From Adiantum capillus-veneris (taxonomy: Eukaryota; Streptophyta; Polypodiopsida; Polypodiales; Pteridaceae): DNA of 64,000 nucleotides. The notes under the pieces were generated by a model. That model did not search any database and was not told the DNA's origin. It worked only from the letters and a program-made list of their open reading frames with translations. The stretch lies in contig CM043958.1 of NCBI GenBank assembly GCA_014529385.2, forward strand, positions 84,539,025 to 84,603,024. The letters are read 5' to 3'. This document shows positions 49,085-59,714 of this stretch, piece after piece. The first letter of the stretch is position 1. The number at the start of each line of letters is the position of its first letter. Both the position numbers and the translations under genes were made by a program.

Positions 49085-51533
49085 TGAAGGGGATTGGGGA
49101 GCACCACAGACGGAGAGTGAGAGAGAGAAGGAGACACACACACACGATGTGGGTGGGGAGACTGTGAAGTGGCAGCTCCCCCTATACAGTATACTCACTA
49201 TAAGTATAGGGTAACAGTGGGCGGGCGCCCATGACCTGGGCGACCGGTCAAGGCACATAGGACTTAACCCCAACAACCTCCCACTTAAAGGCCAATGTGC
49301 CTTTAAGCAAGACCTACTAGTGTACAACTAATAGAAGGTGAGAGATTCTCTCAATCTATGCCCACTGACTCTCGATGAGCTAGTGCATCCGGCTCTACTG
49401 ATAGACAAACATCCCGCTGCGGAAGCCACACAGAGCTAGCTCCAAGCTCTGCAAAGAGTCTACAAGAGCTCATACACTCCTATAAGTATCAGTCCAATAC
49501 CTGCAAACCTCCCCTATGCTCTATGCCGAGATCAATCATCGAACAACTAATCAACCCTGCTGCAAATTCTCCCACTGCAGCTGCTATGTCGGGCCTCGAG
49601 ATCAGCATCTCGTACATGAGGACACCGAACATTGATGCAACCCTGGCAACCTCTGCCACCTCCAACTCAGAACTCAACTCATGGTAATCCTGTCCCCTAT
49701 CATAGAGACCATGGCACTCTGACTCCGAGCTCTGGAGTGACTCCTCGTGCCCACCACATATTACATGTGTACCAAGAGTATCCATCTGTCCTGAATCTGC
49801 ATCAAGCTCTGGCATAAGCATATCAAGAAATGACTCCACAATAGCCGACATCTCAGCATCCATGTGAGTCATCTCTGTCATCACCTCTGATGACTCATCC
49901 TGCTGTGACTCACTAGAGCTATCCCGCTCTACCTGTGCATCCGTAGACGCAACCTACACAACAAGGTCACTGCTCTGCACTCCATGCAAAGCATCCTGCA
50001 ACCCACAAGCAAAAGAGACTCGCCTGCTCTCTCGCTCTCTACCTGGCTGCATGATCACAGAGACAGCACCGTCTCTCGCGTGATCCACATGCAATGGGTA
50101 ACCTGTACCACTCCTGGCACCTCTCGCAATCACTAGAGAACCCAAATGCATCACAAAATCTCGCTCTCGTAGCAAAATATGACATCCACAATCTCTAAGC
50201 TGACCAATCGAGATCAAACTCACTGTCAAATTTGGTACATAGCGCACATGTCATAACAAGTAAGATGCACCACTCGGTAATGACAGTCTCACATCTCCTG
50301 CACCTGCTATCGCATGCACCAATCCATCGGTCAAACGTACACTGCCAAGCATCCCGCTAGAATAGCTACAAAACCATGCACGATGCGGCGTGACATGAAA
50401 CATAGCATCTGCGTCTAGCAACCACTGCAAAGGGAGTGCAGTATCCACATGTATAGCATCTCGTGCATAGCTTGAGGTAAAAGTGACATCCCCGTCACTA
50501 GCATACTCCGACACTACATGTGCCTCAACTGTCAAAGCAACTGAGTCCATGGCATCACTACATACATCTCTGAGACTGCCATGTCTCCTACGATGTCGCA
50601 TACGACGAAAACAACGCCGTCTAACGTGTCCAGAATGACCACAATACCAACATGTCACCTGTCGGCGTGCTCGTGAATGTACATGTCTCACACGAGTCCG
50701 TGATGACTCAGATCTATCATACATATCATGTAATCTGCGCCAAAGTGCTCTCGAAGTAGTCTCATACATAACAAGAGCATATACAGATTCCGCAAGGTGC
50801 AAAGAGAGTGTAGATAGTGCCATCTCCTCTAGCTCCTGCCACTGATCGTCAGACATGTTTGAAGGTCTACCTGCATCACCACTCAATGGTCGATGCATCC
50901 CTCGTTGTGTCAATGCATTAAGCATACACTCTCCCCATGCCGCAAAGTCTGACCCATCAAACACGCGCATCTGTGAGAGGTCACAATCTGATCGATCACC
51001 TGTCTCTGCCATGAGCACAAGTAGCAAGCTAGATAGCAAAACCACCTCACCAACAACACCTGGAAACTGTCTACAAATATGGCCAGAAACACAATGTAAA
51101 ACCTGTGAGACACACTCCAAAATAGAGCTCCCGCAATGTCAATACAAGCCTCGCATGCTCTAGTATCACACTGCAATCTGTGAGCTAATCACCAATCCCA
51201 CACTGTGCGGTATCGATGCATACACACGCACAAATCTCCCACCTGCAGAGAACACCGCACGCAAATGCTGAGTGCAACCTGCAATCTCTACCTAGATCGC
51301 ATAAATGATACGCATAAAACTCCTGGGAAAATTTCGCCAGAGTTTCGACACACAATGGCTATCAACACAAAATAACCATTGTCCTGCAAGCTCAATACAA
51401 TGAGCAATCAATGCGCATCAAACTACACTCAACATACATGCATAAGCTCTGCAAACTATAAGTATAGGGTAACAGTGGGCGGGCGCCCATGACCTGGGCG
51501 ATCGGTCAAGGCACATAGGCCTTAACCCCAACA
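49085..51533 (-). mobile_element. Copia-C, short deleted copia element nested in the Copia-B LTR
   Basis: The 2449-bp insert has TG...CA ends and a perfect GTTTT duplication at 49080-49084 and 51534-51538. Left LTR is 49085-49275 (191 bp), with minus-strand PPT AAGTGGGAGGT at its inner edge. The right LTR keeps only 79 bp (51455-51533); its remaining part and the PBS are missing. The 79 shared bases differ at two sites. Coding debris lies on the minus strand. The DNA is GC-richer than its surroundings. Confidence 0.9.
49489..51120 (-). pseudogene. Copia-C gag-protease-RT remnant with deleted core
   Basis: Gag is open from about 51120; a downstream ATG gives MAETGDRSDCDLSQMRVFDG. A Retrotran_gag-like helix block (ALWRRLHDMYDRSES) is followed directly by the knuckle CWYCGHSGHVRRRC, so a central gag part is gone. 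A protease-like region reads WLLDADAMFHVTPH, with DAD in place of D-S/T-G. The next piece (49954-50247) starts YVPNLTVSLISIGQL, the usual copia post-protease block. The last piece (49489-49884) ends in a YEMLISRPDIAAAVGEF-like RT C-terminal motif. Integrase and most RT are deleted. It could at best be mobilised in trans. Confidence 0.88.
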
Positions 51534-51685
51534 GTTTTTTTCCCTCGAGCATTGTGTATACGCCCATCACTCTAGGGCTATCTATCTTTCCATTGCATCT
51601 AAGAAACACACTCTCTATTGTGTGCCTTGAGCTTCCTTTGTCTTCTCCAAGCTGTGTGCGTTTCTTTGTAACCCTAATTCCAACA

Positions 51686-52115
51686 ACATCATGCTTTAGC
51701 TTTATATTGTATGGACAAAAATTGGGGTAAAAACGGCTTTTTGAATGCATGCCAAGTACGTGGTCGTTTTCCATGTTGTTTGGTGGCGTTCCACCACAAT
51801 GTAGCGCTACTGGTGACATGATTTGATACACATTATACCATTTCACATTCGGGGAAGTCTTCCTCATGAAAATAGTCATCTAATTGACTAACGCATGCTA
51901 GAACCGTGGTAGCATCTTTAGTGCCATCAAAATCCTTGAAAGTGAAGGTTTTTTTGCTAATTTTGTTTTGCTTGAGTGCCGGTGCAGATTCTATGTGTGT
52001 AGAATGCAATAATTTATCTTCAAGCTCTTGCCTTCACATGTGTTCATACATAAGAGATTGTTGCAAATTGGAAAAACTGCTCGGGGATTGTGGGTGCCTG
52101 TGGAAGGTGTGCCAT
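51686..52115 (-). pseudogene. Gypsy-A2 gag, N-terminal part
   Basis: A plausible start is the ATG at 52115 (MAHLPQAPTIPEQFF). After a frameshift the sequence reads FKDFDGTKDATTVLACVSQL, then ALHCG/TLWWNATKQHGKRPR and ending FLSIQYKAKA at the Copia-B boundary. This is the gypsy capsid pattern, with conserved W and R residues. One in-frame TAA and at least one frameshift are present. Confidence 0.8.
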
Positions 52116-52241
52116 GATTGCGTGCTCTTTTCTTCTTCTTCTTTTTCTTATTTTCCTTCTTTTTTTTTCCTCTTTTCTTGTGTGTGTTTTTAATTTTAAA
52201 ATAGTTATATCGTAATTTTTATAGATGCAGTATGCAAAATA

Positions 52242-52275
<34 letters not shown>

Positions 52276-52622
52276 AAAGAAATGTACTGAGCTTAAATAT
52301 CGCGTTGCCGTCCAGTCCAAAACGGCGGCTGCGAAGAAATTTCCGAACAAGTGAGCGGTCAGACAGTTGGCCTGTGAGTCGATCGAGTTCGCAGCGTCCA
52401 ATATCTCGTACCCCCAAAACAAGGGCAATACAATCGATGATTCATGTTATTGTTCACCGTAAAATTGAATTGGCAAGAACGGCGATAGTTGCAAACGGCG
52501 TAGCTTGAGCAAGCTGGGAGAGACGAGGTTGTAAAAGCTCCATTTAGAATGATATATATATATAATAAATAAATAAATAACTAATTAATTAATTAATTAT
52601 AATATAATATATATATGATAGT
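52116..52622. other. Leader-side DNA with (GA)n tract
   Basis: (GA)n runs over about 52242-52273. A plus-strand stretch (52305-52508, 67 codons, arginine and serine rich) has no recognised motif. AT-rich TAAT-type sequence lies at 52550-52620. It is formally the leader of Gypsy-A2. Confidence 0.45.
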
Positions 52623-52694
52623 GGTTTCATGGTGTAGTGGTTAGCACTTTGGACTTTGAATCCAGTGACCTGGGTTCGAATCCCGGTGAGACCT
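52623..52694 (+). tRNA. tRNA-Gln(UUG): tRNA-Gln (anticodon UUG)
   Basis: All four arms pair. The acceptor stem is 52623-52629 with 52687-52693, including one G-U, and discriminator T is at 52694. The D arm is GTGT/GCAC. The anticodon loop CTTTGAA carries TTG at 52656-52658, and the T arm contains GTTCGAATC. The upstream flank is AT-rich, as usual for plant tRNA genes. No run of four T follows within 200 bp; the first is T7 at 52909-52915. It may therefore be a true gene that reads through, or the intact tRNA head of a composite pol III element. No CCA is encoded, as expected for a nuclear gene. Confidence 0.92.
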
Positions 52695-52915
52695 TCCTGT
52701 TGGAGTGGTTAAGGGAGCTGTCCCGAGATTGATTTGGCCAAGGTGAGGGTTCGAACCCTTATCCTTCTTCGAAAGGGTGTTGAATCCTTCAAAGGACAAT
52801 AAGGCCCGGAAGGAATTCCTTTGAAGTGGTATGAAGGTTAAAGGGCAGCCAAATGGTCGAGGCTAAGGAGCTTAAAGGAGAGGAATGGGGTAAATTGGTG
52901 CTAATGGGTTTTTTT
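52695..52915 (+). mobile_element. tRNA-derived SINE-like segment directly after tRNA-Gln
   Basis: A second internal pol III promoter is present: A-box-like TGGAGTGGTTAAGGG at 52701-52715 and a perfect-looking B box GGGTTCGAACCC at 52747-52758. Spacing matches tRNA heads. The sequence does not fold as a standard tRNA. It ends in a T7 run (52909-52915), a pol III terminator. The arrangement suggests a SINE or a dimeric tRNA/SINE element. No TSD was identified. Confidence 0.5.
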
Positions 52916-53375
52916 AAACCAATGGATAATGGGCGACCGGCCATGAACTTTTTTTTAAAGACTCACCTTTTTAAACCAAAAGGTGTAAAGGCAAGGGCAT
53001 GTAGTGAGCATCAGAGCATAGACGGCAGCGCGCGAGAGAGAGAAAGGAGACAGGACGGCCTCTGCAGGCATTTTCAGACTTTGAGACAGGAGGAGAAAGT
53101 GATACCACACCCGGGGCGCTACCTTTGAGGCCGATTACAAGCAGTTTGGTCGTGGTCGAATTTTGGTTGCAAGAGATTGCTCCCATTGTGGTTCTCGTCG
53201 TCAAATTTTATATGCAAATTGTAGCCTCGTGTCTAAAAGCCGTGCCTCCTTTGAAGTAGGGTTCCCCGGTTCAAGTTCTCCCTTGAATCCTCGATCTCAA
53301 GAAGGTTGACGGTGTTCCATGTTCTCCTTCTTTTCCTTAAAAGCGCTGAGAATCCTCCTCCTAAAAAACTTTCAA
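52916..53375. other. Unassigned, possible second SINE head
   Basis: A B-box-like GGTTCAAGTTCTC lies at about 53270-53282, preceded by TAAAAGCCGTGCCTCC. A convincing A box is missing. No coding sequence is recognised; an open stretch at 52853-53128 has no motif. Confidence 0.3.
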
Positions 53376-53389
53376 GCTCTCTGATACCA
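53376..53389 (-). other. Second PBS-like site in the Gypsy-A2 leader
   Basis: On the minus strand TGGTATCAGAGAGC, one two-base insertion away from the canonical site, with TTTGGTATCAG context. It could mark the inner end of another LTR within 53390-53808, where a minus-strand TATA-like TTATAAAAATC occurs near 53675. An alternative is chance. Confidence 0.35.
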
Positions 53390-53509
53390 AATTTCTTAGT
53401 CAAGTCTTCCTTCCAAACTCCTTTTAACCCTTTCCAATGTCGAGCTTAAATCACCGACTTAATATAAGTTCTTCAGAATCTTCAATTTCCTCTGCTTTCT
53501 TCGACTCTC

Positions 53510-53615
<106 letters not shown>

Positions 53616-53808
53616 CTTCACAATCGACAGGAGTTAGCCATCAATTAAAATTTAAATTGGGCATACCGAATATCGATTTTTATAATCAAATTAATTTGTC
53701 GATTCGTCGATTAATCGCCGATTAACTTCAATTTACAGATTTGATATTGCCAATTGAAAATTTCCTCTTCAGATTTGAAAATTTGATTGTCATTTCCTCA
53801 AACTTGAG

Positions 53809-53820
53809 GCTCTGATACCA
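53809..53820 (-). other. tRNA-iMet primer-binding site of the Gypsy-A2 LTR
   Basis: On the minus strand TGGTATCAGAGC follows the LTR end CTCCCA after a four-base gap. It marks 53825-54526 as a 5' LTR of a leftward element. Confidence 0.88.
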
Positions 53821-53824
53821 CTAT

Positions 53825-53956
53825 TGGGAGAAAAGGGGGGAGACCGGTTGCTTAGAATAATTCAACACTTGCTCACAAACATCACCATCAACCTCTCAAC
53901 CTCTTTCCCCAATTTCCAAGCACACACACACATACACATACCTAAGCTATCACACA

Positions 53957-53988
<32 letters not shown>

Positions 53989-54526
53989 CAACATAGAATT
54001 GACAGAGACAAGCTGTAAGAGGATCTAAGAACATGGAAGAGAAGATGTAGAATTAATTAAGAGTACAGAACAAACACAAAATAGTTTAAGAGATGGGAGA
54101 TGGAAAATGAGAGCGTCTACACAAGAAAGGCCTAAAATCATAGCCCCAAACTCCACGGCACCTCTCTTATGGATTTGATATGTGATATTTTGATTTATCA
54201 TTGGTGCCAAAATCGGAGGCCCCTCTTTTACACTTAAGTTATGAGTGGTACATACTACTTATTGCATCACCCTCTTAGGGTGGGTTCTCACTGTCTTATT
54301 TACAAAGGAGCCATAGTGGCTTATTTCTAAAATATTGTGTTAGGATAAACTGATAGAGAATTATTATTTGTCAGCGCCACCTCATCAACTCCAGAGTTTC
54401 AATCTACAAACCATCATGCACTCACTATTAGTAAAATTCAAATAGACAATACATAATTAACCATTAAGCCAGCTATCCCAATTGTAGTTCACCACATGCA
54501 ACAGGAGGGTGCCCACTCTCGTAACA
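53825..54526 (-). repeat. 5' LTR of Gypsy-A2
   Basis: A 702-bp TG...CA unit (TGGGAGAAAAGG to CTCGTAACA) homologous to 20536-21342. It contains the compound tract (CACG/CA)n near 53950-53990. It shares the phrases GAGGCCCCTCTTTTACACTT and CCCTCTTAGGGTG with Gypsy-A1 but lacks its 25-bp duplications. Confidence 0.85.
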
Positions 54527-54884
54527 GTACCCCAATAATGTGTATATACCAAAAGTAAATTTTTCCTACTACAGTTTCTTTATTTAGTCATCCAGGTATT
54601 AGACCCTGATGTAGATCCTCATTTCTCTACTTCTCTTGAATATACTCATAATAAATGAATAGAAAACCTCACCATTATGCTACTACAACAAGCAATGTGA
54701 CATCATCTCTCACAGCAGAGACAAATTTGGAGATTCAAGGTGCTACATCGGAATGAGCCTCATCAAAGAATTCATCGACAAATAAGGATAATATGGCCCA
54801 TCGACAAACAATCCACAACCTCTTAGCCTCCACGGACACTTTTCAATAGTGCCCGAGGATGGGCACTAAAATCGGAAGGGGGAA

Positions 54885-55775
54885 TGTTAACTGAGCTAAC
54901 GTCAATTAACAAGAGTTGCTAAAGGCCCAAGACTTGCAAATGCACATCAAAGAAAAAGCAAAGGAGCAATGGCCATGTATTGTAATTTTTTGATTTATTT
55001 CAAGCCATTGTAATAACTATAATGTGTTACAGGCTCAATGAGAGTTCCAAGCTATAAATAATATGTTGGTTAGTGTGCCTAGGTTATAGATGCAGTAAAA
55101 TGTGGAGCTCTAAAGGCCTAGACCGCCCGGACAATGCACATTTTAACCCTAGGTATATAAGACAATGTGTAAATGGAATCAGGATTCTTAGCCTCATTTT
55201 GTTGAGACCACTCTTAATGAGAGCTCATGAGGTGTGTGACTATGGAGTCCTTGACCTTCACCTTGCTCATGTGACTCGATTAACATAGATCAATGCTTAA
55301 TTATCTTTCACTATGCCTCTTTCATTCTCTCTTATGGTTATCTATGATGCTTTGATTAGCTAGATCGTAACTAATTAGTGGTTAATTCCACTCTAATCTT
55401 GTGTGATTGTCCTCTATTCTTTGTGTGTGCATGTATGCTTGATTGGAATGTGAATGCTCAATAGATCTATGTATTTACGCTTGCCATTAGTGTGTTGCAT
55501 GATGGGATTAGTAATGTGTGTGTTATTGCAATTGTTGGCATGTGCGATTAGGTTGATTTGAGGTGGAAACAAGTGGATATGGAGATTGCCAATCATTGTG
55601 GCTCAACTCCTCCATAGGTCGAGAAGCTCATCTCGTAGAGTCATTGTTCATGTTGCCATGATTAGCTCGTTAATCGTGTGAGTATTTTCATGCCCTAGCT
55701 GAGTAGCTCATCACTCCGAATTGACATTTATTGTTGGTCATTAGAGCTATGCCGTAACGATGGTACCCCCAACAA
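54885..55775 (+). mobile_element. 3' LTR of a plus-strand gypsy element, preceded by polypurine tract
   Basis: ATCGGAAGGGGGAA (about 54871-54884) is a clear polypurine tract. TGTTAACTGAGCTAACGTC begins at 54885. A TATA box GCTATAAATAATATG lies at about 55037. A plausible end is CCCCCAACA near 55775; this boundary is uncertain. The short flank 54527-54884 would be the 3' end of the internal region and has no intact ORF. Confidence 0.55.
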
Positions 55776-56383
55776 AGGCTTTTATAAGAATCCAACAATT
55801 GTAGTTAAGAACTAAGGTTAAAGTCTTAGATAAGAAAAAGTTTGTTTGATCTATTCACACCGTGGGTGTCTAATAAAAATGACACTCTCCTCTTTGCAAG
55901 GTCAAAAGGAGTTTTCATACCATTTGCACATGAGCTACTCATACCATTCATACGTGAGCTATTGTGGTTCCCTTTCAAGTTCAACTGTTCAACCATGAAG
56001 GTTTTGTGCACACAATGAAAATTTGGCCATAAGTCTAGAAATGCAAGGTTGGGGGCATGGCTGTACAAAGTGAAGAGCACACCAACCAAGCTAAAATGAG
56101 GAACACAAAATCTCCCTACACTTATTTGATGGCCCGTGGCCAAATTGTATGGTATAACTTTTTTCTCACCCATTTCAATAAAGTTCTTTCAAGTAAATAG
56201 GTATTGTTTAATTTGTTGGCCTAATTTTTTGGCATTCAAGCCTCTAAACATGGCCACTAGGTATGATCTTTACCATCATCCTTGGGCCAAGTCGCAGATC
56301 TAGGAGACGTAGGTGCACTCTTTTAATACTATCCCCGAAAAAAAGTCCACACATGCTTTTGGCATGCATAAGGGTGACAATGG
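55776..56383. other. No recognisable feature
   Basis: AT-rich DNA. One minus-strand stretch (55826-56173, 115 codons) has no known motif. Its right end runs into the PRP22-like relic. Confidence 0.45.
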
Positions 56384-57110
56384 GTTGAAAATTTTAGAGT
56401 ACTTGTCCATCATTTCAAAGATCTACACAAAGTTTGAAGCCAACATATGTTGTTCTAACAAATGTTAGTAGAGTTGATTATCGACCTTGCCCATAAGAGT
56501 CAAAAGCAGGAAACATTTTTGCCAAAAGCCTTCAAGAGAATGGGGCTAAGGTTCTTGAGTACTTCATCAAAAGTTTTCTCACAAGCATTCATGCTATTCT
56601 TTTTTTTGCAAAACTCACAATGGTGAGTAAAATATTATCAAGAATACCATTCGTGATATTCTTAGAAGACTGTAGATAAGGAGAAACACAAATTAAGCAT
56701 TGAGATTCAATTTTCCTTAAGCTTTCTATCCTTGATGACGGAGGGAGAATCAAAGGTCTGCAAAAGGAGCTTGACCATGAAACTAAGTTGAAAGAAGAGT
56801 AACAACACATAAGTAGTGGTGATAGTAGACATGATAGTAGAAGTGAACACGACAATCGACATGATGGTTGAAGTCGTAGAAGAGATGATGATGGAGACTG
56901 TAATATACATGACATGATGATAAAAATCACGGTAGACATAATCGACATGAAAGAATCTATGAAAGACAAAGAGACCATGAAAGAGAGGATGATTATAGAA
57001 GGGTTCATAGCCACAAGGAAGGTGATCGAAGGACTCATAGAGAGCATGATGGTCGCAGTGATATACTCAATGGATATGTTGGTAGTGAGTAATAATGGTG
57101 AACACAGAGA
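56384..57110 (+). pseudogene. PRP22/DHX8-like splicing helicase, N-terminal fragment
   Basis: Read across frameshifts the plus strand gives LKILEYLSIISKIYTKFEAN, then ELIIDLAHKSQKQETF, then FAKSLQENGAKVLEYF, then KSFLTSIHAILF. This is the order of the conserved N-terminal domain of plant PRP22-type DEAH helicases. It continues with RIKGLQKELDHETKLKEE and then an R/D/H/E-rich stretch (RSRRRDDDGD, HGRHNRHERIYERQRDH), matching the low-complexity RS/RD region that follows in that family. PRP22 releases spliced mRNA from the spliceosome in the nucleus. Here several frameshifts and stops leave a relic. No S1 domain follows. The alignment is from memory of the family. Confidence 0.75.
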
Positions 57111-58079
57111 CTAGAGAAAGAGGGATCAATACAATGCTTCTTGCATCGGCCTCTTGCCCTTTGTGCCACAACACACTTTATCCACATTTAAAACAGGCTT
57201 TGCAAATTGACAACATAATTGTTTGAACAAAAATCTGCATCAATAAGTCATAAAGGCTGGTTATCTGCATCAAAATCTCCATATACATGCGTTTGGTTGG
57301 ACAACACATCTAGACTACGAGGTAGGGTAGAGCTTCCATTCTTTATACCTTCTAGGAAGACATAGTGCTGAGTCCCCACCATACTTCTATATGGAAGATT
57401 TGTATGGTGTGCACCATATGGTTTGTAGTTTTCGTCATTCCCCATTGCATGACAACAAGTTTAACTAGTCACATGGTTCTCTTGTAGCTTGACAAAACAA
57501 CATTCTTTGCCTTACACTCTCGGATGAGATACCTATTCGATTACTAGTCTATTTAATGTTTCCATTCCTCTAGTTAATATATGTAAACAAATTGTTTGTG
57601 ACTTGCTACGACACGTCAATACTAAACCAAATCAACAAATTTCTATAGCAAGGTCAACCAAGCAAAACTAGTTTCATTTTGTATTTAAAAACTAGACAAG
57701 TATGTGGTGCTCATTTTCAAAAACCAAGTCAATGGAGAATCTACAAAGATTGTGTGTGTGTATGTGTGTGTGTGTGTGTACTTTAGACATTGCGGAGCTG
57801 CAACTTGTGTGAGCTACAAAGCCTCCTTGTCCTCATATGTGCGAAGGAGTGTCCGCGAGAGGTAGACAACTAGAAACGAAGGGGATGGGGCAACGATGTT
57901 GTTATAGAGCTGTGGAAGGAGCTGGGTGTGCATACATGGGAGGGATGTCATATCCTGTGCTTTGGCAATTAAACCAACACCCAAATGCAGTGGAGGATGA
58001 TGAGAAGATTCTAGTAATAGTGTTGGAGCAAGGTCGAGGGAGGAGATAGGTGGACTAGGAAAGTTAGGCACGTTGGGAT
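57111..58079. other. No recognisable feature apart from a (TG)n tract
   Basis: (TG)n with one TA interruption lies at about 57751-57780. Open stretches at 57248-57445 and 57814-58071 (-) show no motif. Confidence 0.5.
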
Positions 58080-58376
58080 GACTCTAGGGCAGAGTCAACC
58101 CAATGTTGTGCAACATTGGGGTGATTGTAGGTCTTGAGGCCCTCGGAGGTAGCTCAATACTCGGAGGAGACAAGCCTGAACACTAAGTAACAGTGGGTCT
58201 TTAAGACCCTTGGGCGGTGGAATCAACGATTGTTGGCCCTTGCGATAATCTTGAGGCGGATGGACGGCCCAACAGAAATGGGCACCCGTCTTGCAGCCAA
58301 GCAAATTGAACCCAACACCTCCCACTTGCAAGACTGATGGCCTAACCACCTCGCCGACGCACATCATGTGCAATGA
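58080..58376 (-). mobile_element. tRNA-derived SINE-like element
   Basis: On the minus strand the right end is a tRNA-like head: A-box-like GGTGGTTAGGCC at 58339-58350 and B-box-like GGGTTCAATTTGC at 58301-58313, with an AGTCTTGCAAGT anticodon-arm-like block between. The body runs leftward. It includes the 10-bp-arm palindrome CCCAATGTTG/CAACATTGGG at 58099-58120. The left boundary is approximate and no TSD or poly-A/T tail is proved. Confidence 0.5.
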
Positions 58377-58763
58377 GTGGCAAACATAACATCGTTTATA
58401 ACTAAACTCGAACGTCCACCTGTCCCTGTCCTTGTTTACTAATTGTGTCCTTGTTTACTTTTCGTCAATTAGACGGTACCGTGCATCTCGTGACTTTTGC
58501 TTGGAGTTCCCACCGTGGATATCATGGCAAGGGCTTCATTAAAGACCCCATGTTACTAAGCGATGACTCATGAGGGGGACAATCGCAAGCTCTTCACACA
58601 ATTGGAATTTTTAACAAACGGGAGGAATCTCCATACTATTTGAAATTTTAAAAGATGGAGCCAGTACGAGCTTGCATGCAAAACGCCTCGACTGTTTTCT
58701 CGGCGGGAAATATGGTGGCGACAATGGCGGGGACGATGATGGTTTTTCTGTTGACGATGAGCT
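58377..58763. other. No firm feature
   Basis: A plus-strand stretch from 58655 (MEPVRACMQNASTVF, 71 codons) contains a hydrophobic segment MVATMAGTMMVFLLTMSCV. It overlaps the next ORF in another frame, so at most one of them is real. Confidence 0.3.
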
Positions 58764-59285
58764 GTGTCAGCTACGTGCGGGCTCATTCTTCCCCTGTCGG
58801 CCCCTTGGTGCCGCCTACTCCTCTTGCCGATCAGCCGTGCTGTCCATCGCCGTTCGTGGGCTCATGTTAAATATCGGCTAGCTAAGCGACGTGTAGGTGG
58901 CACCAAATTCGTGCCACCAAATTTTCATCCTCTACTGTCAGCACCTGCTCCCGTTCCTTCTCCACTGTCAGCACCTGCTCCTGCGTCACCATCCGCTCCT
59001 TTGCCAACACCTCCTTCACCTCCAACTCCACAATGGCGAGTTATAGTCGGATTTTTGGCAGGTATACTGGCAACAGCTGGGGTATTGACATGGTTGGCAG
59101 TTCGAGCTCTTCCAGGGCTGCGTAGACGCCATGAGATTCAAGTGTGGGGGCGCATTTATACAGCATTGGATGCACTGATTGCTCAACGGGCCTCCGTTCA
59201 GGACACAGCGATTGCAATTGCCAGAGAGTGGCACAATGTAAGTTTTTATTTAAAGGCTTTTTTTAATCATAGGGCCTTGTCATAG
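58764..59285 (+). CDS. 173-residue ORF, proline-rich with one possible membrane segment
   Basis: Open from ATG at 58764. Residues about 55-95 are proline/alanine/serine repeats (LSAPAPVPSPLSAPAPAS) encoded by an approximate 40-bp DNA repeat containing CTGTCAGCACCTGCTCC. Residues about 95-118 (WRVIVGFLAGILATAGVLTW) could span a membrane. A charged C-terminal part follows, with RRRHEIQVWGRIYTALDAL. The region is GC-richer than its surroundings. It could encode a small membrane-anchored cell-wall type protein or be a retroelement fragment. No family is recognised and the start is unproven. Confidence 0.35.
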   Translation: MSATCGLILPLSAPWCRLLLLPISRAVHRRSWAHVKYRLAKRRVGGTKFVPPNFHPLLSAPAPVPSPLSAPAPASPSAPLPTPPSPPTPQWRVIVGFLAGILATAGVLTWLAVRALPGLRRRHEIQVWGRIYTALDALIAQRASVQDTAIAIAREWHNVSFYLKAFFNHRALS

Positions 59286-59714
59286 GAATTTATGTTTTCA
59301 AGGTACAATAAGACAATATTTGTGAATTTTTTTGTAAACTTTATTGAATGAGAAATATATCAAGAAAGGTCGTATGAAACACATTTGTGATGCTACAATG
59401 AACCATATATATCATGGTAAAAACAAACATGATTCTTGCATAAAGAACAAGCATAATCTATTCATGAAGAGATCAGAGCACTAACCTTTATTTCGAGAAG
59501 TTTCCATTTCAAAAAATTTCGTTTGAGAAACTACAAAATAAAGCAAAATATAAGTTAAGCTTTTAACACTATGAAAAGTTTTCAAAGTTATAGAAAAGTA
59601 AACAGTGCACAGACTAAGTGAGTGTCCTACATAAGTATGGTGGAGAGTTGCCATAGTCTCTCTCCAAAATTCATAAGAAACGGAGGCCATGTTGTGCCTC
59701 GGGGTCCAGCTAGT
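59286..59714. other. No recognisable feature
   Basis: AT-rich; no motif seen on either strand in this stretch. Confidence 0.45.

Larger units (their letters stand above)
47653..51685 (+). mobile_element. Copia-B, non-autonomous relative of Copia-A inserted in Gypsy-A2 gag
   Basis: The 5' LTR is 47653-47879. The 3' LTR is 49016-49084 continued at 51539-51685 after Copia-C is removed. Flanks are ACATA (47648-47652) and ACATC (51686-51690), a 4-of-5 TSD. LTRs and leader match Copia-A of the opposite strand. The last about 100 bp before the polypurine tract also match, including the end of its RNase H. Between them the coding region is replaced by unrelated DNA. The LTRs differ by roughly 14 substitutions plus two indels, i.e. 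about 93% identity, so it is older than Copia-A. Confidence 0.92.
49016..51685 (+). repeat. 3' LTR of Copia-B, split by Copia-C
   Basis: The PPT (49005-49015) precedes the LTR start TGTTACCATATATATG at 49016. The LTR breaks off after GTTTT at 49084, and from 51534 it resumes (GTTTT repeated, then TTCCCTCGAGCATTG) through to CTAATTCCAACA at 51685. Confidence 0.92.

Noticed and set aside
52305-52508. 67-codon Arg/Ser-rich ORF next to the tRNA
   Set aside because: No homology recognised; lies in a retroelement leader and reads equally well as non-coding.
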